DNA of 32,286 bases from Streptomyces mayonensis. GTDB taxonomy: Bacteria > Actinomycetota > Actinomycetes > Streptomycetales > Streptomycetaceae. Numbering within the stretch: position 1 is the stretch's first letter; each line of letters begins with the position of its first letter. The translations under genes were made by a program, and so were the position numbers. Below, piece by piece: positions 15,876-25,620 of this stretch. Location: contig NZ_JACBYP010000095.1 in NCBI RefSeq assembly GCF_018982965.1, positions 1-32,286 on the forward strand. The letters are read 5' to 3'. The notes under the pieces are model-generated. The model made no database searches. It was not told the DNA's origin and saw only the letters and a list, made by a program, of their open reading frames with translations.

Positions 15876-16529
15876 CCAGAAGTCCCACCAGCGGGTGAGG
15901 ACCATCATGCCGATGATGCCGATGTGCAGTACCGGCAGGACCCAGGTGAACTCGCCGAAGAAGCCGCGCAGCCAGCCCGGCGCGGGCAGGAAGCCCTTGC
16001 GGACGTTGAAGGACGTCACGTACCAGAACATCAGGATCGTGGCGACCCAGGCCAGGCAGCACCACAGGCACAGCGAGTTGATCCGGTACAGGGACTGGAA
16101 CTGCAGCCAGGAGACGAAGGCGACGCCGAACAGGCAGCCGGCGTTGAAGGTGAGCCAGTACCAGCGCGGGTAGGTGGCGCGGGCGAGCAGGCTCATGCCG
16201 ACGCAGACCACCATGCCGTAGGCGACCAGGCCGAGCATGGGGTTGGGGAAGCCGAAGACGGAGGCCTGGTCGCTCTCCATGATGTTGCCGCAGGAGACGA
16301 CCGGGTTGAGGCTGCAGCCGGGCGTGAACGTGGTGCCGGCGACCTTGGCCTCGAGGATCTTCTGCTTGTCGATCGTGATGACCCAGGCAGCGAGCAGGCC
16401 GGCCGCGCCCGTGATCACCAGCAGCAGCGCGAGGGCCCGGCTGCCGCCCTCGGTGCGCGCTGCTCCGGCGGCGGGGTCCGGCGCGGGCTCTGCCACGGTG
16501 GAGGCGTCCTTCACTGTCGTCTTGCTCAT
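15867..16529 (-). CDS. Vitamin K epoxide reductase (VKOR) family membrane protein
   Basis: A quinone-linked thiol oxidoreductase that in bacteria reoxidises DsbA-like proteins to make disulfides outside the cytosol. 220 residues with five predicted membrane helices (about 33-53, 99-117, 125-143, 152-172, 196-213). The loop cysteines Cys72 and Cys80 (GCSLNPVVSCGN) and the CXXC pair Cys154/Cys157 (CLWC) next to the quinone site are present, so it should be active. No thioredoxin domain is fused, unlike some actinobacterial homologues, and no DsbA partner is in the window. The ATG at 16529 is chosen; the frame runs to 16604, but the extra 25 residues are not membrane-protein-like and lack a good site. 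Confidence 0.93.
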   Translation of the reverse strand: MSKTTVKDASTVAEPAPDPAAGAARTEGGSRALALLLVITGAAGLLAAWVITIDKQKILEAKVAGTTFTPGCSLNPVVSCGNIMESDQASVFGFPNPMLGLVAYGMVVCVGMSLLARATYPRWYWLTFNAGCLFGVAFVSWLQFQSLYRINSLCLWCCLAWVATILMFWYVTSFNVRKGFLPAPGWLRGFFGEFTWVLPVLHIGIIGMMVLTRWWDFWTS

Positions 16530-16675
16530 CACGCCGATTCCGTCACTTGAGAGTGGGACCTGCTTCGGGCAGGGCCATTGTGCCGTACCACCCTGTAGGG
16601 CCACCGTTCGATGAACATATGAACGGACCGGTACTCACTCCGAAGTGGCGTGTTCCGGCCACCCTCCGTTCTCCA

Positions 16676-16705
16676 GGGGCACACGTGGACGAGAACGCGT
16701 GCCCC
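16676..16705 (-). terminator. Hairpin downstream of hisS
   Basis: GGGGCAC (16676-16682) and GTGCCCC (16699-16705) form a 7-bp stem, with CG/CG pairing further in. It begins 14 nt after the hisS stop and probably separates hisS from the VKOR gene. The remaining gap, 16530-16675, should hold the VKOR promoter, which I cannot place. Confidence 0.5.
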
Positions 16706-16718
16706 GGAAGAGGTGCCT

Positions 16719-17981
16719 CTACCCGAGCCTCGACTCCAGCTCCGCCACGATCTCGTTGACGCCGACGGCGGTCTGCTCGCCGGACTCCATGTCCTTGAGC
16801 TGGACGACGCCCTCGGCCAGGTCGCGCTCGCCGAGGACCAGGGCGTAGCGGGCGCCGGAGCGGTTGGCCGCCTTCATCGCGGCCTTCAGGCCCTTGCCGC
16901 CGTAGGCGAAGTCGGCGGCGACGCCGTTCTTGCGCAACTCGGTGACCTTGGCGAACAGGATCCGGCGGGCCTCCTCGCCGAGCGGCACCGCGAAGACCGA
17001 GGTGGCCGACGGGATGTCCGGTTCGATGCCCTCCGCCTGAAGGGCGAGGACGGTGCGGTCGACGCCGAGGGCCCAGCCGACCGACGGCAGGGAGGGGCCG
17101 CCGATCATCTCCGACAGCCCGTCGTAGCGGCCGCCGCCGCCCACCGCGGACTGCGAGCCGAGGCCGTCGTGGACGAACTCGAAGGTCGTGCGGGTGTAGT
17201 AGTCCAGGCCGCGGACCAGCTTCGGGTCGTCCTCGAAGGTCACGCCCTGGGCCAGCAGCAGTGACCGCACCTCCTCGTGGTACGCCTTGCAGGCGTCGCA
17301 CAGGTAGTCGCCCAGCAGCGGGGCGCCGGTGAGCTGCTTCTGGACCTCGGGGCGCTTGTCGTCCAGGACGCGCAGCGGGTTGATCTCCGCGCGGCGCAGC
17401 GTCTCCTCGTCCAGGTCGAGGCCGTGCAGGAAGTCCTGGAGCGCGGCCCGGTAGACGGGGCGGCACTCCTTGTCGCCGAGGCTGTTGAGCAGGATGCGGA
17501 AGTTCCGCAGGCCCAGCGCGCGGTACGACTGGTCGGCCAGGATGATCAGTTCGGCGTCCAGGGCCGGGTCCTCGGCACCGATCGCCTCCGCGCCGACCTG
17601 GGAGAAGTGGCGGTAACGGCCCTTCTGGGGGCGCTCGTAGCGGTACTGCGAGCCCGAGTACCAGACCTTCACCGGCAGGTTGCCCGCCTTGTGCAGGTTG
17701 GCCTCGAGCACCGCGCGGAGCACGGAGGCGGTGGTCTCCGGGCGCAGGGCGAGGCGGTCGCCGCCCCTGGTCTCGAAGACGTACATCTCCTTGGTCACGA
17801 TGTCGGTCGACTCGCCGACACCGCGCGCGAACAGCTCGACGTTCTCGAAACCGGGCGTCTCGATGTAGCCGTAGCCGGAGTTGCGCAGCGGGGCGGCGAT
17901 CGCCTCGCGCACCGCCAGGTACTTGGCGGACTCCGGCGGCAGCAGGTCGTACGTGCCCTTGGGGGCCTTGAAGGTGCTCAC
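16719..17981 (-). CDS. hisS: Histidyl-tRNA synthetase
   Basis: Charges tRNA-His. 420 residues, class II. LALRPETT is at 77-84, motif 2 YRYERPQKGRYRHFSQ at 113-128, the histidine-specific LVRGLDYYTRT at 255-265, and GGGGRYDGL at 281-289. A motif 3-like GWALGVDRTVL follows, then the C-terminal anticodon-binding domain. The GTG start at 17981 is 13 bp after the metallo-hydrolase stop, so the two are likely cotranscribed. Confidence 0.97.
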   Translation of the reverse strand: MSTFKAPKGTYDLLPPESAKYLAVREAIAAPLRNSGYGYIETPGFENVELFARGVGESTDIVTKEMYVFETRGGDRLALRPETTASVLRAVLEANLHKAGNLPVKVWYSGSQYRYERPQKGRYRHFSQVGAEAIGAEDPALDAELIILADQSYRALGLRNFRILLNSLGDKECRPVYRAALQDFLHGLDLDEETLRRAEINPLRVLDDKRPEVQKQLTGAPLLGDYLCDACKAYHEEVRSLLLAQGVTFEDDPKLVRGLDYYTRTTFEFVHDGLGSQSAVGGGGRYDGLSEMIGGPSLPSVGWALGVDRTVLALQAEGIEPDIPSATSVFAVPLGEEARRILFAKVTELRKNGVAADFAYGGKGLKAAMKAANRSGARYALVLGERDLAEGVVQLKDMESGEQTAVGVNEIVAELESRLG

Positions 17982-17994
17982 GGAAGGTCTCTCG

Positions 17995-18702
17995 TCACAT
18001 TCCTCGTCGGGGCGCGTCGAAGGCGCCCTGGCCGGCGGCCACCTGCCGCAGATACGGGTTGGTGGCGCGTTCCTGGCCGATGGTGGTCTGGGGGCCGTGG
18101 CCGGACAGCACCACGGTCGAGTCGTCGAGCGGCAGGCACACGCGCGCCAGCGAGCCGAGGAGATCGTCCATGGAGCCGCCGGGCAGGTCGGTGCGTCCGA
18201 CGGAGCCGGCGAACAGCAGGTCGCCCGAGAACATCACCGGCGGGACGTCCGCCGCCTCGGGCAGGCCGAAGGTCACCGACCCCCTGGTATGGCCCGGGGC
18301 GTGCGCGACCGACAGTTCGAGGCCCGCCAGCGCCAGCTTCGCGCCGTCGGTCAGCTCCTTGACGTCGTCCGGCTCCCCCACGGTCAGCTCGCCCATGAGC
18401 GGCATGCCGATGCTGCGGCCGATGCCCTTCTCGGGGTCGCTCATCATGTACCGGTCGTCGGGGTGGATCCAGGCGGGCACGTCGTGCGCGCCGCAGACCG
18501 GGACGACCGAGGCGACGTGGTCGATGTGGCCGTGGGTGAGGACGACGGCGACGGGCTTGAGCCGATGCTTGCGGACCGCTTCCTCGACTCCGGGGGCCGC
18601 CTGGTGGCCCGGGTCGATGATCACGCACTCCTCGCCGGCGGCGGGGGCGACGAGATAGCAGTTCGTTCCCCAGGCGCCGGCCGGGAACCCGGCAATGAGC
18701 AC
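17995..18702 (-). CDS. Metallo-beta-lactamase fold hydrolase (glyoxalase II-like)
   Basis: 235 residues. The metal-binding motif THGHIDH is at 56-62 (His57, His59, Asp61, His62). His138 (APGHTRGS), Asp161 (FSGDLLF) and His202 (LSGHGP) complete a two-metal site. The pattern is that of hydroxyacylglutathione hydrolase-like proteins. Streptomyces lacks glutathione and uses mycothiol, so a thioester of another thiol is possible; the substrate is not known. The GTG start at 18702 is used. The gene sits 13 bp upstream of hisS, a pairing common in actinobacteria. Confidence 0.9.
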   Translation of the reverse strand: MLIAGFPAGAWGTNCYLVAPAAGEECVIIDPGHQAAPGVEEAVRKHRLKPVAVVLTHGHIDHVASVVPVCGAHDVPAWIHPDDRYMMSDPEKGIGRSIGMPLMGELTVGEPDDVKELTDGAKLALAGLELSVAHAPGHTRGSVTFGLPEAADVPPVMFSGDLLFAGSVGRTDLPGGSMDDLLGSLARVCLPLDDSTVVLSGHGPQTTIGQERATNPYLRQVAAGQGAFDAPRRGM

Positions 18703-18885
18703 GATCGTCCTTCGTTCGGGTCGGTTCGGGTGGGCTTGCGAACGGGCCGCGCCCAGGGTCAGAGCCTACCGGCGGTGCCGTTTCCTCAGCGAACCCATAT
18801 ACGGTACGGGGCTACACGCCCACGGTCGGCTCATCGCACCCACGCGTACCGGTCGGCACACGAAGACGCATGAGGAGAGAACCCG
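18703..18885. promoter_or_regulatory. Divergent promoter region of the hydrolase-hisS unit and the cyclophilin gene
   Basis: 183 bp. On the minus strand TAGGCT at 18763-18768 could be a -10, but the -35 is poor. On the plus strand the most AT-rich point is CCATATACGGTACG near 18795-18808. GAGGAG at 18872-18877 is the cyclophilin ribosome binding site. Assignments are tentative. Confidence 0.3.
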
Positions 18886-19737
18886 GTGGTCAGCCAGGAG
18901 CAGCGGCGGCGTCAGCTCGCCCGGGAGAAGTTCTTGCGGCAGCAGCAGCGCCGCACCTCCGCACGGCGCAAGGCGCGGATGCGCAACGCGGCGATCGCGT
19001 CGGTGCTCGGCGTGATCCTGATCGGCAGTGTCGCGCTGTACACGACCGGGGTGGTCCTCGGGGACGACGACGACACGGCCAACGCGAACGCGGAGGTGAC
19101 CCCGAGCGCCTCGGCGAGCAGCAAGGCGCCGGACCCGTGCGACAAGCCCGCCGAGGGCGAGGTCAAGACGCAGACCTGGAAGAAGGAACCTGCGATGACC
19201 GTCGACAAGTCGGCGAAGTACACCATGAAGCTGGCGACGACCTGCGGCGACATAGACATCGCGCTGAAGGCGGACGCGGCACCGCACACCGTCAACTCGT
19301 TCGCCTTCCTGGCGGGCAAGGGCTTCTTCGACCACACCAAGTGCCACCGGCTGACCCCCGAGGGCATCTACGTCCTTCAGTGCGGTGATCCCCAGGGCAC
19401 CGGCGCGGGCGGGCCCGGCTACACGATCCCCGACGAGAACCTCAAGGACGAGAGCCTCAAGGGCAACGTGTACCCGGCGGGGACGGTCGCGATGGCGAAC
19501 CAGTACAACGCGCAGACGCAGCAGGGGCGGGACACCGGGGGCAGCCAGTTCTTCCTGGTGTACCAGGACAGCCAGCTGCCGCCGGACTACACGCCGTTCG
19601 GCACCGTCTCCGAGGACGGCATGACCGTTCTCAAGAAGATCGCGGCCGCCGGCGCCCAGGAGCCCGACCCCACCACCGGCAACACCGCGCCCAACGCGAC
19701 GGTCGTGATCGACAAGGCCACCGTCACGAAATCCTGA
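18886..19737 (+). CDS. Membrane-anchored cyclophilin-type peptidyl-prolyl isomerase
   Basis: Speeds proline cis-trans isomerisation, probably for exported proteins. 283 residues. A highly basic cytosolic head (1-33) is followed by one membrane helix (about 34-58), an acidic and Ser/Ala-rich linker, and a cyclophilin domain from about 105. Seen: HTVNSFAFLAGKGFFDHTKCHRL (134-156), GDPQGTGAGGPGY (167-179) and GSQFFLVYQDS near 220. The human-type active-site Arg/Phe pattern is altered, as is usual for this bacterial subfamily. Cysteines at 85, 120, 153 and 166 are outside the membrane and could form disulfides. The GTG start has GGAG with an 8-nt spacer. A clear hairpin, then the DUF349 gene, follows. 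Confidence 0.93.
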   Translation: MVSQEQRRRQLAREKFLRQQQRRTSARRKARMRNAAIASVLGVILIGSVALYTTGVVLGDDDDTANANAEVTPSASASSKAPDPCDKPAEGEVKTQTWKKEPAMTVDKSAKYTMKLATTCGDIDIALKADAAPHTVNSFAFLAGKGFFDHTKCHRLTPEGIYVLQCGDPQGTGAGGPGYTIPDENLKDESLKGNVYPAGTVAMANQYNAQTQQGRDTGGSQFFLVYQDSQLPPDYTPFGTVSEDGMTVLKKIAAAGAQEPDPTTGNTAPNATVVIDKATVTKS

Positions 19738-19770
19738 CCCTCAGCAGCGAAAGTTCGGTCGTGCGGGATG

Positions 19771-19800
19771 CGGACAGGCCACCCGCCGGTCGCCTATGTT
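19771..19800 (+). promoter_or_regulatory. Candidate sigma-70-like promoter for the DUF349 gene
   Basis: CGGACA (19771-19776) and TATGTT (19795-19800) are spaced 18 bp apart. Transcription would start near 19807, giving a leader of about 66 nt that contains the hairpin at 19822-19856. Confidence 0.35.
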
Positions 19801-19821
19801 GGCCGTGACGAAACTGTGGAC

Positions 19822-19856
19822 GATGCCCGGGGGAAGCGAATCCCTCCACGGGCATC
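19822..19856 (+). promoter_or_regulatory. Leader hairpin directly before the DUF349 ribosome binding site
   Basis: GATGCCCG (19822-19829) pairs with CGGGCATC (19849-19856). GGGGA (19830-19834) pairs with TCCCT (19841-19845), leaving a 3-nt bulge and an AGCGAA loop. The structure ends 4 nt before GGAGGAGG at 19861-19868. It may end cyclophilin transcripts or control DUF349 translation. Confidence 0.5.
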
Positions 19857-19872
19857 ATGTGGAGGAGGCGCT

Positions 19873-21102
19873 GTGAGCAGCGACCCGTGGGGCCGCGTCG
19901 ACGAGACGGGGACCGTGTACGTGCGTACGGCCGACGGCGAGAAGGTCGTCGGTTCCTGGCAGGCGGGCTCCCCCGAGGAGGCGCTGGCCTATTTCGAACG
20001 CAAGTACGAAGGCCTGGTTGTGGAGATCGGCCTCCTCGAGAAGCGCGTCAAGACCACCGACCTGTCGGCGAAGGACGCCCAGACCGCCATCGACCACCTG
20101 CGCGAGCAGGTGGACGCGCACCATGCGGTCGGCGACCTGGACGCGCTGCGGGCCCGCCTCGACAAGCTCGTCGCGTCCGTGGAGTCGCGGCGCGAGGAGC
20201 GCAAGGCGCAGCGCGCCAAACAGTCCGACGAGGCGCGCGGTGCCAAGGAGGCGCTGGTCGCCGAGGCCGAGGAGCTGGCCGGCTCCGACCAGTGGCGGGC
20301 GGCCGGCGAGCGGCTGCGCTCCCTGGTCGACACCTGGAAGGGCCTGCCGCGTCTGGACCGCAAGTCCGACGACGAGCTGTGGCACCGCTTCTCGCACGCG
20401 CGCTCGGCGTTCTCCAAGCGCCGCAAGCAGCACTTCGCGCAGCTGGACGCGCAGCGCGAGGAGGCCCGCCGGACCAAGGAGCGGCTCGTCTCCGAGGCGG
20501 AGGCGCTGTCGAACTCGACGGACTGGGGACCGACGGCCGCGCGCTACCGCGACCTGATGTCCGAGTGGAAGGCCGCGGGCCGTGCCCAGCGGGAGCACGA
20601 GGACGATCTGTGGAACCGCTTCCGCGGCGCCCAGGACGTGTTCTTCGCCGCCCGCAGCTCGGTCTTCGCCGAGCGGGACGCCGAGCAGGCGGAGAACCTG
20701 AAGCTCAAGGAGGAGCTGGCCGTGGAGGCCGAGCGGCTCGTCCCGGTCACCGATCTGAAGGCGGCCCGTGCCGCGTTCCGCTCGGTCAACGAGCGCTGGG
20801 AGGCCATCGGTCACGTCCCGCGGGACGCCCGGTCGAAGGTCGAGGGACGGATGCACGCCGTCGAGCGCGCCCTCCAGGAGGCCGAGGAGGCCGAGTGGCG
20901 CCGGACCAACCCCGAGGCACGCGCGCGTGCCGAGGGCCTGACCGGTCAGCTCCAGGCCGCCGTGGACAAGCTGCGCGCGCAGATCGACCAGGCGCGCGCC
21001 CAGGGCAACACCGCCAAGGCGGACAAGCTGGAGCGTGAGCTGCAGGGCCGGCAGGCCCTGCTGGACCAGGCGCTGAAGGGGCTGCACGAGTTCGGCGGCT
21101 GA
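19873..21102 (+). CDS. DUF349 domain-containing coiled-coil protein
   Basis: 409 residues. A short N-terminal beta segment (WGRVDETGTVYVRTADGEKVVGSWQ) is followed by long charged helices with repeated DUF349 modules, recognised by recurring W-K/R and ELW-RF patterns (for example DDELWHRFSHAR and DDLWNRFRGAQ), and a final coiled coil. No catalytic motif is visible; the molecular role is unknown. The GTG at 19873 follows GGAGGAGG by a few bases. An earlier in-frame start at 19768 would read through the leader hairpin and is rejected. Expression probably comes from the promoter at 19771-19800. Confidence 0.9.
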   Translation: MSSDPWGRVDETGTVYVRTADGEKVVGSWQAGSPEEALAYFERKYEGLVVEIGLLEKRVKTTDLSAKDAQTAIDHLREQVDAHHAVGDLDALRARLDKLVASVESRREERKAQRAKQSDEARGAKEALVAEAEELAGSDQWRAAGERLRSLVDTWKGLPRLDRKSDDELWHRFSHARSAFSKRRKQHFAQLDAQREEARRTKERLVSEAEALSNSTDWGPTAARYRDLMSEWKAAGRAQREHEDDLWNRFRGAQDVFFAARSSVFAERDAEQAENLKLKEELAVEAERLVPVTDLKAARAAFRSVNERWEAIGHVPRDARSKVEGRMHAVERALQEAEEAEWRRTNPEARARAEGLTGQLQAAVDKLRAQIDQARAQGNTAKADKLERELQGRQALLDQALKGLHEFGG

Positions 21103-21132
21103 CACCGCGCGAAAGCGGCTGACACCGCGCGA
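21095..21132 (+). repeat. 20-bp tandem duplication across the DUF349 stop
   Basis: GCGGCTGACACCGCGCGA occurs at 21095-21112 and again at 21115-21132. The first copy contains the TGA stop (21100-21102). The second abuts the terminator stem. Confidence 0.7.
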
Positions 21133-21170
21133 GAGGGGCTCCCGTACGCGTCGTACGGGAGCCCCTCTCG
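21130..21170. terminator. Strong bidirectional terminator between DUF349 gene and relA
   Basis: A 19-bp perfect stem: CGAGAGGGGCTCCCGTACG (21130-21148) pairs with its complement at 21152-21170 around a 3-nt loop. It lies between two convergent genes, 27 nt after one stop and 33 nt after the other. Confidence 0.9.
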
Positions 21171-21203
21171 TGTGCGCTGTTCTCGTGGGCGCTGTGCGCC
21201 CTC

Positions 21204-23747
<2,544 letters not shown>

Positions 23748-23752
23748 GAGGA

Positions 23753-23758
23753 CTCCTC
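23753..23758 (-). promoter_or_regulatory. Ribosome binding site supporting the relA TTG start
   Basis: GAGGAG on the minus strand, 5 nt upstream of the TTG at 23747. Its strength fixes the unusual start codon. Confidence 0.7.
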
Positions 23759-23861
23759 GTGCGCGATCCGGGTCCCCCGGTCAGGCTCCGGAGACCCCAT
23801 GGTAGCGATCCTGCCCCCGGGGATCGCTTTCAGGCCGGTGTGAGGCCCGTCAACAGCTGAA

Positions 23862-23906
23862 ACGTCTGAGGCGGGCGCCGGATTCCTCCGGGCCCGTCCC
23901 AGACGT
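23862..23906 (-). terminator. Long hairpin between apt and relA
   Basis: The outer stem ACGTCTG (23862-23868) with CAGACGT (23900-23906) continues through one A-C mismatch into GGCGGGC against GCCCGTC (with one G-U pair). An inner CCGGA/TCCGG stem (23878-23882 with 23887-23891) caps it with a TTCC loop. It starts 28 nt after the apt stop and should end most apt transcripts. The rest of the gap, 23748-23861, probably holds a relA promoter. Confidence 0.7.
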
Positions 23907-23934
23907 CCCACGCGCGTCCCGTGACGCACGTTCC

Positions 23935-24483
23935 TCAGACCGTGAGCAGCGCCTCCAGCGGCGCCGACGCCAGGGCCGGCTCGACCCGGGCCCGGCCGCC
24001 GAGGAAGCCCAGCTCCATGAGGACGGCGAGGCCCGCGACCTCGGCGCCCGCCCGGCGGATCAGCGTCAGCGAGGCCTCGGCGGTGCCGCCGGTGGCGAGG
24101 ACGTCGTCGACGACCAGCACCCGGTCCCCCGCGCTCAGGTCCTCGGCGTGCACCTCGATCTCGGCCGAGCCGTACTCCAGGTCGTACGCCTGGCCGAGGG
24201 TGGCTCCGGGGAGCTTGCCCGCCTTGCGTACGGGGACGAAGCCGAGACCCGCCCGCAGGGCCACGGGGGCGCCCAGGATGAAGCCTCGGGCCTCCAGGCC
24301 GACGACCTTGGTGGCGCCGGTGCTCCGGGCGACGCCGGCGAGGGCGTCCGTCAGGGCCGTGAACGCCGCCGGGTCCGCCAGGAGCGGGGTGATGTCCTTG
24401 AACACCACGCCCGGCTCCGGGTAGTCGGCCACGTCGCGGATCCGGCTGAGCAGCAGCTCGCTGAGGTCGGTCGTCCCGGTCAT
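23935..24483 (-). CDS. apt: Adenine phosphoribosyltransferase
   Basis: Salvages adenine to AMP with PRPP. 182 residues. IRDVADYPEPGVVFKDITPLL is the family N-terminus, LEARGFILGAPVA carries the adenine-binding loop, and the PRPP motif VLVVDDVLATGGTA lies near 120-133. The ATG at 24483 overlaps the secF stop as ATGA. The frame is open much further upstream, but only as antisense-like sequence inside secF. It is the last gene before the hairpin that precedes relA. Confidence 0.96.
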   Translation of the reverse strand: MTGTTDLSELLLSRIRDVADYPEPGVVFKDITPLLADPAAFTALTDALAGVARSTGATKVVGLEARGFILGAPVALRAGLGFVPVRKAGKLPGATLGQAYDLEYGSAEIEVHAEDLSAGDRVLVVDDVLATGGTAEASLTLIRRAGAEVAGLAVLMELGFLGGRARVEPALASAPLEALLTV

Positions 24484-25619
24484 CGGCGCTTCCCCGAGGG
24501 CCGGCCGCGGCCGCGGTTGCGGGAGGCGGGCTGGTTGCGGGACACGGCCTGGTCGCGGGGGCCGACGACCGCGGGGGCCGCGTCGTCGGGCTCGTCCCCG
24601 GCGTACGCCGCCGCTCCGGCCGGGGCCGGCTCGGGCTCGCCCTTGGCCGCGCTCTGGGCGCGCTTGGCCAGGACCCGCTTCTTGAGGGCCTTCATCTGCG
24701 GCTCGGCCTCCTTGAGGTCGGCGACGAGCGGCGTGGCGATGAAGATCGACGAGTAGGCACCGGCGGCGAGACCGACGAACAGCGACAGGGAGATGTCGTT
24801 GAGCATGCCGGCGCCGAGGACGCCGCCGCCGATGAACAGCAGACCGCCCACCGGCAGCAGCGCGACCACCGTGGTGTTGATCGAGCGGACCAGGGTGCTG
24901 TTGATCGAGCGGTTGGCGATCTCGGAGTAGGTCCAGCGGGTCTGCTTGGTGATGTCCCGCGTCTGCTCCTTGAGGCTGTCGAAGACGACGACCGTGTCGT
25001 AGAGCGAGTAGCCGAGGATGGTCAGCAGACCGATCACCGTGCCCGGTGTGACCTCGAAGCCCACGAGGGCGTAGACGCCGACCGTGATGGTGATGTCGTG
25101 GATCAGCGCGACGAACGCGGCGACCGCCATGCGCCACTCGAACGCGATCGCCAGGTAGATCACCACGAGGACCATGAAGATCCCGAGGCCCTGCCAGGCC
25201 TTGTTGGCGATCTGTTCGCCCCAGCTGGGACCGACCAGGTCGGCGTTGATCCCGTCGGCCGGGGTGTCCAGGTCCTCGGAGAGCTGCTCCTTGATCTTGT
25301 CCGACTGATCGGTGTCGGTGCCGGCGATCTGGATGCGGAGGCTGCCGTCGCCGAGCTTCTGGACGATCGCGTCGTGGCCCGAGGCGTCCTCGGCGTAGGT
25401 CTCGGCCTGGGAGACCGAGGCGCTCATGTTCTTCGGCGTGGTGAAGACCGCGCCGCCCTGGAACTCGATGCCCATGTGCAGACCGCGAACCGACAGGCCG
25501 ACGATGGCCGTGATGGTGATCAGGATCGAGATGCCGTACCAGATCTTGCGGTTCTTGACGAAGTCGTAGCCGACCTCGCCGTGGTGCAGTCGGGCGCCGA
25601 GGTTGCCGAGCTTCCCCAT
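24480..25619 (-). CDS. secF: Protein translocase subunit SecF
   Basis: With SecD, uses the proton gradient to help pull exported proteins from the SecYEG channel. 379 residues. The first membrane helix is at about 25-45, with GIEFQGG (50-56) just after it. An extracytoplasmic P4 domain and five more helices follow (from about 145), including LTILGYSLYDTVVVFDSLKE with the conserved D-rich segment and NRSINSTLVRSINT. The C-terminal tail of about 75 residues is Pro/Ala/Arg-rich, longer than in E. coli. One base separates it from secD, and it overlaps apt by 4 bp. Confidence 0.97.
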   Translation of the reverse strand: MGKLGNLGARLHHGEVGYDFVKNRKIWYGISILITITAIVGLSVRGLHMGIEFQGGAVFTTPKNMSASVSQAETYAEDASGHDAIVQKLGDGSLRIQIAGTDTDQSDKIKEQLSEDLDTPADGINADLVGPSWGEQIANKAWQGLGIFMVLVVIYLAIAFEWRMAVAAFVALIHDITITVGVYALVGFEVTPGTVIGLLTILGYSLYDTVVVFDSLKEQTRDITKQTRWTYSEIANRSINSTLVRSINTTVVALLPVGGLLFIGGGVLGAGMLNDISLSLFVGLAAGAYSSIFIATPLVADLKEAEPQMKALKKRVLAKRAQSAAKGEPEPAPAGAAAYAGDEPDDAAPAVVGPRDQAVSRNQPASRNRGRGRPSGKRR

Positions 25620-25620
25620 C

